A DNA stretch of 64,000 nucleotides from Cellvibrio sp. UBA7671 (GTDB lineage: Bacteria > Pseudomonadota > Gammaproteobacteria > Pseudomonadales > Cellvibrionaceae), in assembly GCA_002483145.1 (NCBI GenBank), contig DLHJ01000005.1:142387-206386 (forward strand), in the 5' to 3' direction. Shown here piece after piece: positions 7,595 through 16,999 of this stretch. Numbering within the stretch: the first letter of the stretch is position 1; each line of letters begins with the position of its first letter. Under the pieces are notes generated by a model, which saw nothing but the letters and a program-made list of their open reading frames with translations, had not been told where the DNA came from and made no database searches. The position numbers and the translations under genes were made by a program.

Positions 7595-8791
7595 ATGCAT
7601 ATCACCACCATCGTCTTTTTTGCATTGCTAGCGTTTTTTACCTGGCGCGGCTACCAGAAAGGTTTTATCGGTTCTATTACCCGCGTACTCGGTTGGATTG
7701 TCGCCTACCCGGCAGCGATCGTGTTTACCAAACCCACTGCAAAATTAATCATGCAACACACAGCGCTGGATGGCTTGCTGGTTTATTTTATCGCAGGCAG
7801 TGCTATTTTTCTGCTGGTAAGTTTTTTGGTTAGCCTGTTACTCAATTTGCTCGCCAAATTAATTCCTGAAACAGATGCGACCCAGGTAGGTTCAAGAATC
7901 GGTGGCGCCAGCGTGGGGGTATTGATGGGAGCACTCGTGGGTTTACTGGTGGTCTACGCAATAGGTTTGGTACTAACCCCCAAAATACAACCGATGCAAT
8001 ATGAGCAAACCGATAATATCCCCGTTACGGACAGCACAGAGCCTACCAATCGCGCACCGGCAACCGGCGTTCCGCATGTGCGCGACCTTGCAAAAAGTAA
8101 TGACTCATTTATTGAAGCCAGTGCTAAAAAATTAATGGGGAATGCGGCCGCCACCGCAGTGGATTTGGCACTGGATGATAAAACCACCACACAAATCACC
8201 AAAGCATTTGTAGAAAACCCGCAAACTATGCTTACGCATGTACAGCAAGTTGCTAATGACGGGCAAATGAAAAATTTAATGGCGGATGAAAAAATCCAAT
8301 CCATCCTGACAACAGGCGATACCCACGCATTAATGCGCGATCCTGCATTTAAAGAGCTGATGAACAACCCCAGTGTACAAGCGCTAATGTCGCAGTCCGA
8401 TGTTAATAGCGAGGCGGGTTCGCAAGCGGCGGCAGAAAAAATGGTGCAGGCATGGAATCGCGTGCAGACGATAAAACATGACCCGCGCGTGATTGCGATT
8501 ATTAGCGACCCTGAATTTCAGCAGCAATTGAACTCATCCAATAAATTACCCTTGATGATGAATCCGAAATTAAACCAACTGACAGAAATTATTTTTAACA
8601 GCGAGGTCGAGCCCGCCAATGGAATGGGGAATTATCAAGTACAGGATATTAATGAGGCAACCACAAATACAGCACCAGCCACACAGAATGCTTCAGGCGA
8701 GGATGCAAAACCGGCTACTACAATTTACCGCTGGACAGATGAAAACGGGCAAGTCCACTATTCCGACAAACCCGTGAAGGATAAACAATAA
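7595..8791 (+). CDS. CvpA-like membrane protein with C-terminal DUF4124
   Basis: A 398-residue protein with an unusual make-up. Residues 1-130 hold four hydrophobic segments with the CvpA pattern (WRGYQKGFIGSITRVLGWI; SRIGGASVGVLMGALVGL). A long, probably helical, soluble region follows (about 150-340). The last 25 residues, IYRWTDENGQVHYSDKPV, are the start of a DUF4124 domain, common at the N-terminus of periplasmic proteins. CvpA family members are linked to envelope stress and, in E. coli, colicin V production. GAGGG lies about 10 bases before the ATG. It stands 38 bases after hipA but is probably unrelated in function. Confidence 0.8.
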   Translation: MHITTIVFFALLAFFTWRGYQKGFIGSITRVLGWIVAYPAAIVFTKPTAKLIMQHTALDGLLVYFIAGSAIFLLVSFLVSLLLNLLAKLIPETDATQVGSRIGGASVGVLMGALVGLLVVYAIGLVLTPKIQPMQYEQTDNIPVTDSTEPTNRAPATGVPHVRDLAKSNDSFIEASAKKLMGNAAATAVDLALDDKTTTQITKAFVENPQTMLTHVQQVANDGQMKNLMADEKIQSILTTGDTHALMRDPAFKELMNNPSVQALMSQSDVNSEAGSQAAAEKMVQAWNRVQTIKHDPRVIAIISDPEFQQQLNSSNKLPLMMNPKLNQLTEIIFNSEVEPANGMGNYQVQDINEATTNTAPATQNASGEDAKPATTIYRWTDENGQVHYSDKPVKDKQ

Positions 8792-8804
8792 AAAGACAAA
8801 TAAA

Positions 8805-9722
8805 TCAATAAACCGAAGGCTCGCCTTCCGGGCGAGTTTTAAAGCGTGGCTGCGCCCAAAAATATTGGCCGGGGCATTTTAAAATTTCCTGCTCCATAAA
8901 TTCATTCACGCGGCGTGCATCAGCAATATCATCACCGGTTGGATAATTTTCAAAGGGGGGATGAATGGTGACTGCATAACCGCTACCATCATCCAACCGG
9001 CGCTGGGTAAATGGAATTATTTTAGCGCGCCCCATGCGGGCGAACTGACCAGTCGCTGTCACCGTTGCGGTTTGTACACCAAAAAATGGTACAAATACCG
9101 ACATTTTTTCACCCAGATCGCGATCGGGCGCATACCAGATCATACGGCCTTTACGTAGCTGGCTCACCATTGCACGCACGTTATCGCGGCTAAATGCCAT
9201 GCCACCTTTGCAATAAGCTTCGCGCCGTGTTTTTTGAAGATAATCGTAAACTGCATTGGCGTGCGGGCGATACATACCATCGTAGTTCACGTGTTGGCCA
9301 AGCATGGCGCTGCCAATATCCAGTGTGGTGAAGTGCAAACTTAACAACAGCGCGCCCTGCCCTTCAGCGCGCGCCTGCTCAACATGCTCAACACCGGTAA
9401 TGGTAAATAACCTGCGCAAGCGCGATTTGGGCCAAAACCAGGCGATACCGGTTTCAAATACCGCCATAGCGGTAGAAAACAATGTTTCTTTTAATAAGAT
9501 TTCGCGCTCGGCATCACTTAATTCCGGAAAACACAAACGCAAATTGGTCTGTGCTTGATGCAGACGTTTTTTATTTTTACGCAATAACGGACTAAGTCCA
9601 CGCGCCATCGCCAACTGTAGGCGATAAGGTAATTGCGCAACTAAAAACCACACCCCAACACCCACCCAAGTGAGCCAGTGGCGAGGGGCTAATAACGCGC
9701 GTGAAAAATGAACTGAGGCCAT
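8805..9722 (-). CDS. Lipid A acyltransferase, LpxL/HtrB type
   Basis: Transfers a secondary acyl chain from acyl-ACP to the lipid A precursor at the cytoplasmic face of the inner membrane. The 305-residue protein has an N-terminal hydrophobic segment (WLTWVGVGVWFLVAQLPY) and the catalytic HX4D box in SLHFTTLDIG. It also shows the family blocks MYRPHANAVYD, RDNVRAMVSQLRKG, WYAPDRDLGEKMSVFVPFFG and the C-terminal YFWAQPRFKTRPEGE. These match lauroyl acyltransferases better than LpxM, though the acyl chain cannot be read from sequence. It is probably monocistronic; its stop is 14 bases from the stop of the convergent CvpA-like gene. Confidence 0.92.
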   Translation of the reverse strand: MASVHFSRALLAPRHWLTWVGVGVWFLVAQLPYRLQLAMARGLSPLLRKNKKRLHQAQTNLRLCFPELSDAEREILLKETLFSTAMAVFETGIAWFWPKSRLRRLFTITGVEHVEQARAEGQGALLLSLHFTTLDIGSAMLGQHVNYDGMYRPHANAVYDYLQKTRREAYCKGGMAFSRDNVRAMVSQLRKGRMIWYAPDRDLGEKMSVFVPFFGVQTATVTATGQFARMGRAKIIPFTQRRLDDGSGYAVTIHPPFENYPTGDDIADARRVNEFMEQEILKCPGQYFWAQPRFKTRPEGEPSVY

Positions 9723-9879
9723 AGCGATCTAAATATATAGGGCAGGAAATCCCTGCGATGGAAAAAATACAGATGTGCAAATTATAACGGTTCACTCGCA
9801 AAGCGCCTAACAGGACTTGCCACAATCCCTGTGCAGGAGATGCCTGCAGGCACTTTGCCCCCTTATAAAAAGAAGTGAA

Positions 9880-10647
9880 TTAAAAACTGTAAACCAGATT
9901 CACAAAGGTCGTGGTATCGGTTTTTTCTTTGCCCGGAGCTACATCGCTGTCATTGGCAATAGCAAAACCCACTTTCATTTTCATACTGCCGTTGATGGAT
10001 GTTGCCAGTGAGGTTTCACTTTGGGTACGGGTGTTATCCGAACCCGACTCAACACTGATGATTTGTTTGAATTCTGCATTGCTGGTTATTTTCCATTCCA
10101 GCGCAGTTGCGGCGCGAAGCATAGCGCCGCTTTCATCTGTAATACTATCGGGAATAGTATCATCATCACTCCCAATCACTTTTTCACCTTCAAAATAACC
10201 CGGACCAGCCTCCACAAACCAGTTAAGTGTAGAGCTGGAGTAGAGCCAGTCACCATAACCCAATGCGATAGTGCTATAGGTGCGATAAGCGCCGAATTTA
10301 TCGTCGGTATGGGAACCAAAACCAAACAGGTAGGATTTTTCCACGCCTAATAAGTAAGCAAATTTTGCGGAACCAAAATATTTTTCTGCGGTTTTTTCTT
10401 TGCTGGTGGTTTCATCGTCCTGCTCAACTTCATCTTCTTTGAACAGTGAATTGAAGACGTATTGGTTTTCCCATTTTTCCAAGTTCTGCTTGGCATCTAC
10501 TTTAAATTGCAGGCTGGTGGTTTCGGTGTTGCCAGAGGTGGCGATTGCACCTATATCGACTTCCACATCCCAGGGGCGTTTTTTATCATCGGCAAACGCG
10601 GTGGTAGAGAGTGCAGTAAGCGCAAGTACAAGAGTCAATTTATGCAT
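9880..10647 (-). CDS. DUF481 outer-membrane protein
   Basis: A 255-residue exported protein with a clear signal peptide (MHKLTLVLALTALSTTAFA, cleavage before DDKK). The mature part is built of alternating strands with many aromatic residues and ends in LVYSF, a C-terminal beta-signal typical of outer-membrane barrels. WDVEVDIGAIATSGNTETTSLQF is the usual opening of the DUF481 (YdiY-like) family. The function of the family is unknown; some members respond to salt or acid stress in other bacteria. AGGA lies 12 bases upstream of the ATG. Neighbours give no functional hint. Confidence 0.88.
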   Translation of the reverse strand: MHKLTLVLALTALSTTAFADDKKRPWDVEVDIGAIATSGNTETTSLQFKVDAKQNLEKWENQYVFNSLFKEDEVEQDDETTSKEKTAEKYFGSAKFAYLLGVEKSYLFGFGSHTDDKFGAYRTYSTIALGYGDWLYSSSTLNWFVEAGPGYFEGEKVIGSDDDTIPDSITDESGAMLRAATALEWKITSNAEFKQIISVESGSDNTRTQSETSLATSINGSMKMKVGFAIANDSDVAPGKEKTDTTTFVNLVYSF

Positions 10648-10715
10648 AGTGAAATCCTGTTACCTCAAGTTAGGAGAGGTGAACCATAACATAGAAAACC
10701 TGACGACCAAATGAA

Positions 10716-10740
10716 AACGACCGGCACATGGCCGGTCGTT
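10716..10740 (-). terminator. Terminator after the DUF2789 gene
   Basis: AACGACCGGC (10716-10725) pairs perfectly with GCCGGTCGTT (10731-10740) around a 5-base loop. On the minus strand the stem ends in TTTTCATTT. It lies 20 bases past the stop of the gene at 10761-10985. Confidence 0.75.
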
Positions 10741-10760
10741 AGCTGTGGCGGGAATCGAGA

Positions 10761-10985
10761 TTAGTCGCGTAACAAGCAGTTAAGCTCATCCACAACTTCA
10801 GCCCAATCAGAGTGATCCTGACGAGCTTCACGCAGGAATGCCGCTTGTTCGGCAGTCCAGAAGGGGGCGCTAGCCAGAGGTTCAGCTTGCGGCAGCGGAT
10901 TGTGTTTTTGGATAAAGGCATCAATCTCAGCGGGAGAGTTGGGTAGACCTAATTTGGCAAAAAGATCATTCAGCGTGTAAAACAT
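10761..10985 (-). CDS. DUF2789 family small protein
   Basis: A 74-residue acidic, helical protein starting MFYTLNDLFAKLGLPNSPAEIDAF and containing ALASAPFWTAEQAAFL-like spacing and DWAEVVDELNCLLR. This is the pattern of DUF2789, a small cytoplasmic family of gammaproteobacteria without known function. AGGAGGG stands 5 bases before the ATG, a strong ribosome binding site. It is followed at once by a good terminator, so it is probably transcribed alone. Confidence 0.88.
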   Translation of the reverse strand: MFYTLNDLFAKLGLPNSPAEIDAFIQKHNPLPQAEPLASAPFWTAEQAAFLREARQDHSDWAEVVDELNCLLRD

Positions 10986-11090
10986 GCGGCCCTCCTGTCG
11001 GTGTGTACGGACTTACATCTTCACAGTGGATTTGCCATTGTGACCAAGTTCCGCAACTAGGATAACGTCTAGCACACTGACTTTCCTAGC

Positions 11091-11984
11091 TTAATTTTTC
11101 CCGCTGGACTTCATTGACTCAATCAGCTCGTCTTTATTTTGCCAGAGTTGGTTAACCCACTGCTGAAAACCCGCGCGGAACTCAGCATCTCCGGTGTAAT
11201 CGCCAATCAATTCAGCGGGTATAGGCAACTGGCGAATATTTACCTGAATCTGCTTAACTCTCCCGCAAGCGTAATCCCAGTAGGTAGGAATTCCCTCCGG
11301 GTAGTGGATAGTCACATCCAGCATGCGATGCAACTGCCCCCCCATAGCACCCAGGGTAAATGCCAGCCCGCCCGCCTTCGGCATCAGCAGATGGCGATAA
11401 GGCGAATTTTGCTGTGCCTGTTTAGCCGGGGTAAAACGCGTGCCTTCGAGGAAATTGATTATCGTAACGGGATGATGACGAAAGCGCTCGCAGGCTTTGC
11501 GGGTTTGCTCAACATCCTTACCTTTCAACTCCGGATGGCGTGCCAGTTTGGCTTTGGAATAGCGGCGCATGTGTGGGAAGTCCAGCCCCCAGAGCGCCAA
11601 ACCCAGAACCGGAACCCACAACAAGCTTTGTTTAAAGAAAAATTTGACGCCCGGGATGCGGGCATTAAAGGCGCGCACCAGCACCAGTATGTCAGTCCAG
11701 GATTGGTGGTTGGCAATCAACATGTACCACTCATCCCGGCTCAGATCCCCCAGCCCTTGCACTTCGACCTGGGTTGGCAGCGTGTAGGTCTGTTGCCAGG
11801 TGTTGAAAATAATCCACAGGTTGGAGACTGCATCCAGTAACCGGTCAATTGCACGCCGCAGGGCAGGCAAAGGCACCAATAATTTGACCATTGCAAAGGG
11901 CACCACCACTAAAGCGACCATACAAATGGTGATAGAAAAAATGGCCGTAACTAACACGCCACGCAAATGATTCAGTATTCGCAT
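11091..11984 (-). CDS. PlsC-type acyltransferase, YihG-like
   Basis: A membrane-bound lysophospholipid acyltransferase-like protein, about 297 residues. It begins with a hydrophobic segment (GVLVTAIFSITICMVALVVVPFAM). It then carries the acyltransferase motif I NHQSWTD (HX4D), motif II around GVKFFFKQSLLWVPVLG, and motif III FLEGTRFT. These match the YihG/YihG-like branch, reported to be a second 1-acylglycerol-3-phosphate acyltransferase in E. coli. The start at MRILNHLRG (11984) is preferred over 12023 because the membrane segment follows directly and AGG stands about 10 bases upstream. It is divergent from the signal peptidase gene. Confidence 0.85.
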   Translation of the reverse strand: MRILNHLRGVLVTAIFSITICMVALVVVPFAMVKLLVPLPALRRAIDRLLDAVSNLWIIFNTWQQTYTLPTQVEVQGLGDLSRDEWYMLIANHQSWTDILVLVRAFNARIPGVKFFFKQSLLWVPVLGLALWGLDFPHMRRYSKAKLARHPELKGKDVEQTRKACERFRHHPVTIINFLEGTRFTPAKQAQQNSPYRHLLMPKAGGLAFTLGAMGGQLHRMLDVTIHYPEGIPTYWDYACGRVKQIQVNIRQLPIPAELIGDYTGDAEFRAGFQQWVNQLWQNKDELIESMKSSGKN

Positions 11985-12078
11985 CGATCTAACCTGTGAA
12001 CTTGCCTGTGACCCCAGTGTCATAAAGGCTGCGCATTTTTGTGTATTACTCAGCCCAGATCAACCCGAGGGACAATTG

Positions 12079-12708
12079 ATGAAACATTTTTGGATGGAAA
12101 ATCGTTCACTCTTTTTATTTTTAGCATTGATGTTCTGTTTCCGCAGCGCCATCGCCGATTGGAATGATGTGCCCAGCGGCTCCATGAAACCTACCTTGAT
12201 CGAAGGTGACCGCATTGGCCTGAATAAAATGGCTTACGATCTGCGTGTCCCTTTCACCCACATTTCACTGTACAAAATCGCCGATCCCGCCCGCGGTGAC
12301 ATTGCCGTATTCGATTCAAAAGTAGCCGACAAACGCTTGGTCAAACGGGTTATTGGCGTACCAGGTGATACAGTAGCCATGCAAGATAACCGCCTTTACA
12401 TCAACGGTACCGCAATAACCTATACAGCGGCCACCAATGGCGATTGGCTGGAACACTTGCCAGGCAAACATCATATAGTTCGCCTTGATCCGAATGCTAA
12501 AACCTACGCAAACTTTGGCCCGGTCACCGTGCCCGCAAACCAGTATTTAATGCTCGGTGATAACCGCGATAACAGCGCCGATTCACGCGTGATTGGTTTT
12601 GTACCACGCAGCGAGTTTGTCGGCCGCTCACGTAGTGTTGTTATGTCGCTCGATTATGAGGATTATTTTTTACCGCGCGCCGAACGTTTTTTTCATGGAC
12701 TGGAGTAA
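12079..12708 (+). CDS. lepB: Signal peptidase I, short S26 type
   Basis: Cleaves signal peptides at the outer face of the inner membrane. The 209-residue protein has one N-terminal membrane segment (LFLFLALMFCFRSAIA), then the catalytic serine in VPSGSMKPTL, the general-base lysine in KRLVKRVIGVPGD, and the conserved GDNRDNSADSR box. It lacks the large insertion of E. coli LepB and is therefore a short form. GAGG lies about 8 bases before the ATG at 12079. Most such genomes carry a second lepB beside lepA; this copy stands alone, so it may be an accessory peptidase. That last point is inference. Confidence 0.9.
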   Translation: MKHFWMENRSLFLFLALMFCFRSAIADWNDVPSGSMKPTLIEGDRIGLNKMAYDLRVPFTHISLYKIADPARGDIAVFDSKVADKRLVKRVIGVPGDTVAMQDNRLYINGTAITYTAATNGDWLEHLPGKHHIVRLDPNAKTYANFGPVTVPANQYLMLGDNRDNSADSRVIGFVPRSEFVGRSRSVVMSLDYEDYFLPRAERFFHGLE

Positions 12709-12731
12709 CCATTAATTAGACAAGTGTGCGA

Positions 12732-13262
12732 CTAACGTAAAAAATAGTCGCGCACTTCAAGCCAATCATTAACACGCACCTGCCCCAGCTCCGCCATATT
12801 GTGCGGCGCAGAAAATAAAATACCCTGCCCCACAAACCCCTCAAAATGACGCGCGCTGTCATCAATTAAATAATCCGCGTGCACTACATTTTTCTTGCCG
12901 CAAAAAATAAAATTCATTGGCGATAAAAACGGCAAATATTTCACCAACCATTCGTATTTAGGTGAAAACGAAGTGGGATGCTCCATGGCCGCCGTGGCGA
13001 TGACAATCTCGTAGGATTCATATAATTCACGAATCACTTCAATTGCATTGTCATAGGGTGGGATATCGTCAAAAAACGCGGGAATATCAGGGTAAGCACG
13101 CACACGCGCAACATGCGCTTCGGGAACTTTGTGGTAAATTTTAGTCGCGTATAAATCGGCTTTGGTGAGGTTTTGTTGGAACTCGGTGTTGTACCAATCG
13201 AGGTGGCGAGCCAGGGTGTCGCAGATGGTCTCATCCATATCTATCGCAATACGTTTACGCAT
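12732..13262 (-). CDS. 5'(3')-nucleotidase, HAD superfamily
   Basis: A 176-residue HAD phosphatase of the NT5C type, expected to dephosphorylate (deoxy)ribonucleoside monophosphates. The catalytic DMDET motif (nucleophile Asp and acid/base Asp) is at residues 8-12 and is followed by ICDTLARHLDWYN. The second motif lies in YEIVIATAAM and the metal-binding acidic pair in ADYLIDDSARHF. All catalytic residues appear present. The gene is convergent with lepB and separated from fabV by its own 86-base gap, so it is probably independent. Confidence 0.85.
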   Translation of the reverse strand: MRKRIAIDMDETICDTLARHLDWYNTEFQQNLTKADLYATKIYHKVPEAHVARVRAYPDIPAFFDDIPPYDNAIEVIRELYESYEIVIATAAMEHPTSFSPKYEWLVKYLPFLSPMNFIFCGKKNVVHADYLIDDSARHFEGFVGQGILFSAPHNMAELGQVRVNDWLEVRDYFLR

Positions 13263-13307
13263 TCAGGCTCCGGATAAAAATAAAGATCGATAAAAACAAT
13301 GGCAGAT

Positions 13308-13350
13308 AAAAAAATCCCCCGCCGAGGCGAGGGACTGTGTAGCGGGGATT
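13308..13350 (-). terminator. Terminator at the fabV 3' end
   Basis: AATCCCC (13313-13319) pairs with GGGGATT (13344-13350), extended internally by GC pairs. On the minus strand the stem ends in a run of Ts (13308-13315). The hairpin begins inside the fabV stop codon region. Confidence 0.65.
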
Positions 13351-14524
13351 AGAAATTCGTCTGCACCAGCGGCGATGTTTCCGCATCGTAATCCACACCA
13401 TTTAAACCAAAACCGAACAAGCGCAGGAATTCCGCTTTGTATCCCGCAAAGTCGGTCAGTTCAAACAGGTTTTCTTCTGTTACTTGTTCCCAAATTGCTT
13501 CTACTTTGGTTTGCACGGAAGGATGCAACTCCAGTTCATCTACACGATAGCGGTTGGCATCATCCAAACGTGGAGTGGCAGAGTACAAACACTCTTTGAA
13601 CAAACGCTGGATCTGCTCGATACAACCTTCATGGGTGCCCTGCTCTTTCATCACTTTGAACAGGATTGCCAAATACAACGGCATTACCGGAATTGCAGAA
13701 CTGGCTTGGGTTACAACCGCTTTTAATACCGCGACGCGAGCATTACCACCGTGTTTTGCGCTCAACGCTTTTGCTGCGCGATCCAAATCTTCTTTGGCTT
13801 TACCGATAGTCGCCTTGCCATAAATTGGCCAGGTCAGTTTATCGCCGAGATAGGTGTAAGCAACGGTCTGGAAATTGTCGGCCAGCAAATCAGCACCTTT
13901 GAGGGCATCAATCCACATTTCCCAGTCTTCACCGCCCATCACTTTGACGGTGTTGGCGATTTCTTCGTCGGACGCTGGCTCGATGGTGACATCAGCAATT
14001 TTCAGCGTATCGGTATTAAGATTTTTAGAGATGTACTGTTTGCCGATTGGCTTGAGTACCGAGTTGTAAACCTCACCGGTTTTCGGGTCGGTGCGGCGTG
14101 GCGAGGCCAAGCTGTAAATCACCAGATCCACTTTGCCAATCGAGTTTTTTAATTCGTTGATCACCTGATCTTTCAATGCATCAGAAAACGCATCGCCATT
14201 GATGGTATGCGCATACAAACCAACGGCTTTGGCAGCATCGTGAAAGGCAGATGTGTTGTAGTAACCCGCAGTGGCTGTTTTGCTCTCACTTGGCTCTTTT
14301 TCAAAGCACACGCCCAGAGTATCGGCGCCGCCGCCAAATGCAGCAGTAATACGCGAGGACAACCCAAAACCGGTAGAACAGCCCAGCACCAATACTTTTT
14401 TCGGGGCATTGGCCACAGGTCCTTTGGCTTTAGTGAAGGCGATTTGCTCTTGGACGTTAACCGCACAACCTTGCGGATGGGCGTTGGTACAAATAAAACC
14501 GCGAACTTTAGGCTTGATAATCAT
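13349..14524 (-). CDS. fabV: Enoyl-ACP/enoyl-CoA reductase FabV
   Basis: NADH-dependent reduction of trans-2-enoyl-ACP, the last step of each fatty-acid elongation cycle. FabV enzymes are large and resistant to triclosan, in contrast to FabI. The 391-residue protein starts [20 protein letters not shown], the invariant family N-terminus. It shows the nucleotide-binding segment [29 protein letters not shown], and the active-site YX8K in [12 protein letters not shown]. The reading frame continues upstream to 14680, but homologues begin at this ATG. No fabI is visible in the window. Divergent from the MAPEG gene, about 190 bases apart. Confidence 0.95.
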   Translation of the reverse strand: MIIKPKVRGFICTNAHPQGCAVNVQEQIAFTKAKGPVANAPKKVLVLGCSTGFGLSSRITAAFGGGADTLGVCFEKEPSESKTATAGYYNTSAFHDAAKAVGLYAHTINGDAFSDALKDQVINELKNSIGKVDLVIYSLASPRRTDPKTGEVYNSVLKPIGKQYISKNLNTDTLKIADVTIEPASDEEIANTVKVMGGEDWEMWIDALKGADLLADNFQTVAYTYLGDKLTWPIYGKATIGKAKEDLDRAAKALSAKHGGNARVAVLKAVVTQASSAIPVMPLYLAILFKVMKEQGTHEGCIEQIQRLFKECLYSATPRLDDANRYRVDELELHPSVQTKVEAIWEQVTEENLFELTDFAGYKAEFLRLFGFGLNGVDYDAETSPLVQTNF

Positions 14525-14714
14525 GGATCTACCTTGTAATGGCTGGTTGAGAAAGCTAAGAAAGTGATGCACGCCAGCGGGCCGGCAAACAAAGGCGGCC
14601 ATTATAGTGCCAGAATCAGCGAATGTCCCCCTGCAGCGATTCGCACTGGCTAGCCCCCGGGAAATACAGCTATAGTGCAAGCGCCTTATAACAATCAGAT
14701 GAAGGACTAATCCT

Positions 14715-15119
14715 ATGCTCTACCCGCTATTTGCTATGGTGCTAGTTACCTTTGCAGTCGCCGTCTACCTGTTCCGCTTGCGTGTAAAAGCCGTCAAATC
14801 GGGTGAAGTCAGGCTCAGCCAATTTCGCCTCAACAATGGTGAAATACCCGAATCCATGGCCCAGGCAGCACGTAATTACACCAACCTGTTTGAAGTTCCA
14901 ATGCTGTTTTATACCGCAGGGGCAATTGCCATAGCACTCGGGATACAGGTACCGGCGATGATTATTACCGCCTGGATTTTTGTCCTGGCACGCATTGCCC
15001 ACAGTTGGATCCATCTGACCAGCAACAATGTGATCCATCGCATGCGCGCCTACATGTTGGGGAACATTTGTGTACTGGTGATCTGGGGGATATTGGTCGC
15101 CAGCTATGCGACGCGTTAA
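14715..15119 (+). CDS. MAPEG family membrane protein
   Basis: A 134-residue integral membrane protein with about four hydrophobic helices. The conserved MAPEG features are [14 protein letters not shown] in helix 2 and [11 protein letters not shown] in helix 3. Eukaryotic members are glutathione transferases or eicosanoid enzymes; the role of bacterial members is mostly unknown. AAGGA stands about 8 bases before the ATG at 14715. It is followed by an unrelated exported protein gene. Confidence 0.88.
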   Translation: MLYPLFAMVLVTFAVAVYLFRLRVKAVKSGEVRLSQFRLNNGEIPESMAQAARNYTNLFEVPMLFYTAGAIAIALGIQVPAMIITAWIFVLARIAHSWIHLTSNNVIHRMRAYMLGNICVLVIWGILVASYATR

Positions 15120-15221
15120 CGCAGAAATGGCGCAAAAAATTGCACTATATGCACTGGCGCACTGAATACTTCATGGCAGCGCGTTATGCTGATGAAGTTT
15201 TCACCAACAGAGGTACCTATT

Positions 15222-15632
15222 ATGAACAAACAAATTGCCAGTCTCCTGATGTGTTTCGGTGTGTTGGCAAACCTGCCCGCACAGGCGGACGACCTGGGCA
15301 TCAATGTAGTGTTGGAAGGTGAAGTCGCACCTGGTGTCTACGGCCGTGTTGAGTTGGGCAAAGACTCACATCCGGACATTTACTATCCACAACCCGTTGT
15401 GATAGTTAAAGAGCCGCGTTATTCCAAATACAAACCCGTTTATCTGCACGTGCCGCCCGGCCATGCCAAAAACTGGGGCAAACATTGCCATAAATACCAT
15501 GCCTGTGAACGGCCAGTATATTTCATCAAATCAATCGAATACGAAGAAAGCTACCAACGCGAACACGAGCATGACCACGAGCATAAAAAATCGAAAGGAA
15601 AGGAAAAGGGTAAGAAACACGATAAGCACTAA
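15222..15632 (+). CDS. Secreted His-rich hypothetical protein
   Basis: A 136-residue protein with a signal peptide (MNKQIASLLMCFGVLANLPAQA, cleavage before DDLG). The mature part has a beta-rich segment (EVAPGVYGRVELG), a Tyr/Pro-rich region, HVPPGHAKNWGKHCHKYHACERPVYF with clustered His and two Cys, and a highly charged tail of His, Lys and Glu. It resembles periplasmic proteins of unknown function common in gammaproteobacteria. The His clusters and basic tail could bind metal or nucleic acid; this is inference. AGAGG lies 8 bases before the ATG at 15222; an upstream in-frame start at 15186 would spoil the signal peptide. A strong terminator follows. Confidence 0.75.
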   Translation: MNKQIASLLMCFGVLANLPAQADDLGINVVLEGEVAPGVYGRVELGKDSHPDIYYPQPVVIVKEPRYSKYKPVYLHVPPGHAKNWGKHCHKYHACERPVYFIKSIEYEESYQREHEHDHEHKKSKGKEKGKKHDKH

Positions 15633-15640
15633 CACCAAAA

Positions 15641-15672
15641 ATCCCTGCCAGATAAACTGGCAGGGATTTTTT
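15641..15672 (+). terminator. Terminator after the His-rich protein gene
   Basis: An 11-bp perfect stem, ATCCCTGCCAG (15641-15651) with CTGGCAGGGAT (15657-15667), loop ATAAA, followed by TTTTT. It begins 8 bases after the stop at 15632. The following stretch to 15931 holds no gene; a possible -10 box TAAAAT at 15867-15872 may serve the next gene. Confidence 0.88.
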
Positions 15673-15931
15673 ATGCAGAAAATAAAACCATTACGTGATT
15701 GCAACGACCAGTTAAGCCAATCCATATAAGACGAATGGCCAAGCGTGACTCGCCGCCAAAACGGAACGCATTTAACGACACCAGAGCAAACAAGTTAATT
15801 CTCCAGAGAACACTTATAGCTACTTTTCTTTACACTCCCCCAAGCTTGTTTACCCGGCTTTTCAGGTAAAATGCGCGCCTCCGATCAGGTCTGTTTCCCC
15901 CACAATATTCACCACAATCCCAGGATAAAAA

Positions 15932-16945
15932 ATGATAACCCACGAACCTAACCCGCTTTACGTCGCTAATCCCGATCGTTACAAAACCATGAAATTCCAG
16001 CGCTGTGGTAAAAGCGGCTTGCGTTTGCCACGCTTGTCACTGGGTTTGTGGCAAAACTTCGGAGCAGTAGATTCGCAAGCTAACGCTCGTGCCATGCTAC
16101 AACGCGCATTTGATTTGGGTATCACCCACTTTGACTTAGCCAATAACTACGGTCCGAACTTTGGTTCGGCAGAGTCCACCTTCGGCGCAATCTTCAAACA
16201 GGATTTTGCGCCCTACCGCGATGAATTAATTATCTCCAGCAAAGCCGGTTATGATATGTGGCCAGGCCCCTACGGTATTGGTGGCTCGCGTAAATATTTA
16301 GTGAGCAGTTGCGACCAAAGCTTGAAGCGCACCGGCCTTGAATATTTCGATATTTTTTATCATCACTGTATGGACCCGGAAACACCGATTGAAGAAACCA
16401 TGCAAGCGCTGGATTTTATCGTCCGCTCCGGTCGCGCACTCTATGTGGGAATTTCAAATTATCAACCAGCGCAAACCAAAGAAGCCGTGCGTATTTTACG
16501 TGAGCTGGGTACACCCTTGTTAATTCATCAACCACGTTACAACATGTTTGACCGCTGGATTGAGAATGGTTTGACGGATGTATTAAAAGAGGACGGTGTT
16601 GGATCCACTGTTTTCTCACCACTCGCTCAAGGCGTATTGACCAACAAATACCTGAACGGTATTCCAGAAGGTTCACGTGCTGCACGCGCGGAACAAATTT
16701 ATCTGGGTGACAAAGACATCACTCCGGAAAAAATCCAAAAAGTGCAAGCGCTGAATAAAATTGCAGAATCACGCGGCCAGTCACTGGCACAAATGGCGAT
16801 TGCCTGGACGCTGCATAATGATGCGGTTACCACCTGTTTAATTGGCGCCAGCCGCCCTGCGCAAATCGATGATTCCGTTGCGGCATTAAACAATTTGAAC
16901 TTCAGTGCTGAAGAACTGGCAAAGATTGAAGCTATTCTGAAGTAA
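15932..16945 (+). CDS. Aldo/keto reductase, YghZ/GpR-like
   Basis: An NADPH-dependent reductase; E. coli YghZ reduces L-glyceraldehyde 3-phosphate and methylglyoxal. The 337-residue protein has the AKR tetrad: Asp in THFDLANNYG with its Tyr, Lys in ISSKAGYDMW, and His in DIFYHHCMDP. The stretches WPGPYGIGGSRKYL and SSCDQSLKRTGLEYFD are characteristic of the AKR14/YghZ group. NADP binding is suggested by LIGASRPAQIDD. AGGA precedes the ATG. It is probably monocistronic, as a hairpin follows directly. Confidence 0.9.
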   Translation: MITHEPNPLYVANPDRYKTMKFQRCGKSGLRLPRLSLGLWQNFGAVDSQANARAMLQRAFDLGITHFDLANNYGPNFGSAESTFGAIFKQDFAPYRDELIISSKAGYDMWPGPYGIGGSRKYLVSSCDQSLKRTGLEYFDIFYHHCMDPETPIEETMQALDFIVRSGRALYVGISNYQPAQTKEAVRILRELGTPLLIHQPRYNMFDRWIENGLTDVLKEDGVGSTVFSPLAQGVLTNKYLNGIPEGSRAARAEQIYLGDKDITPEKIQKVQALNKIAESRGQSLAQMAIAWTLHNDAVTTCLIGASRPAQIDDSVAALNNLNFSAEELAKIEAILK

Positions 16946-16950
16946 AAATT

Positions 16951-16986
16951 GAAAAAACGGGGGATTCGTGGTTACAAATCCCCCGT
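16951..16986 (-). terminator. Shared hairpin between convergent genes
   Basis: ACGGGGGATT (16957-16966) pairs perfectly with AATCCCCCGT (16977-16986). On the minus strand a run of Ts (16952-16957) follows, so it best serves the genes at 17000-18966. It may also end the plus-strand aldo/keto reductase transcript, though less efficiently. Confidence 0.75.
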
Positions 16987-16999
16987 GATTCATTTACAT

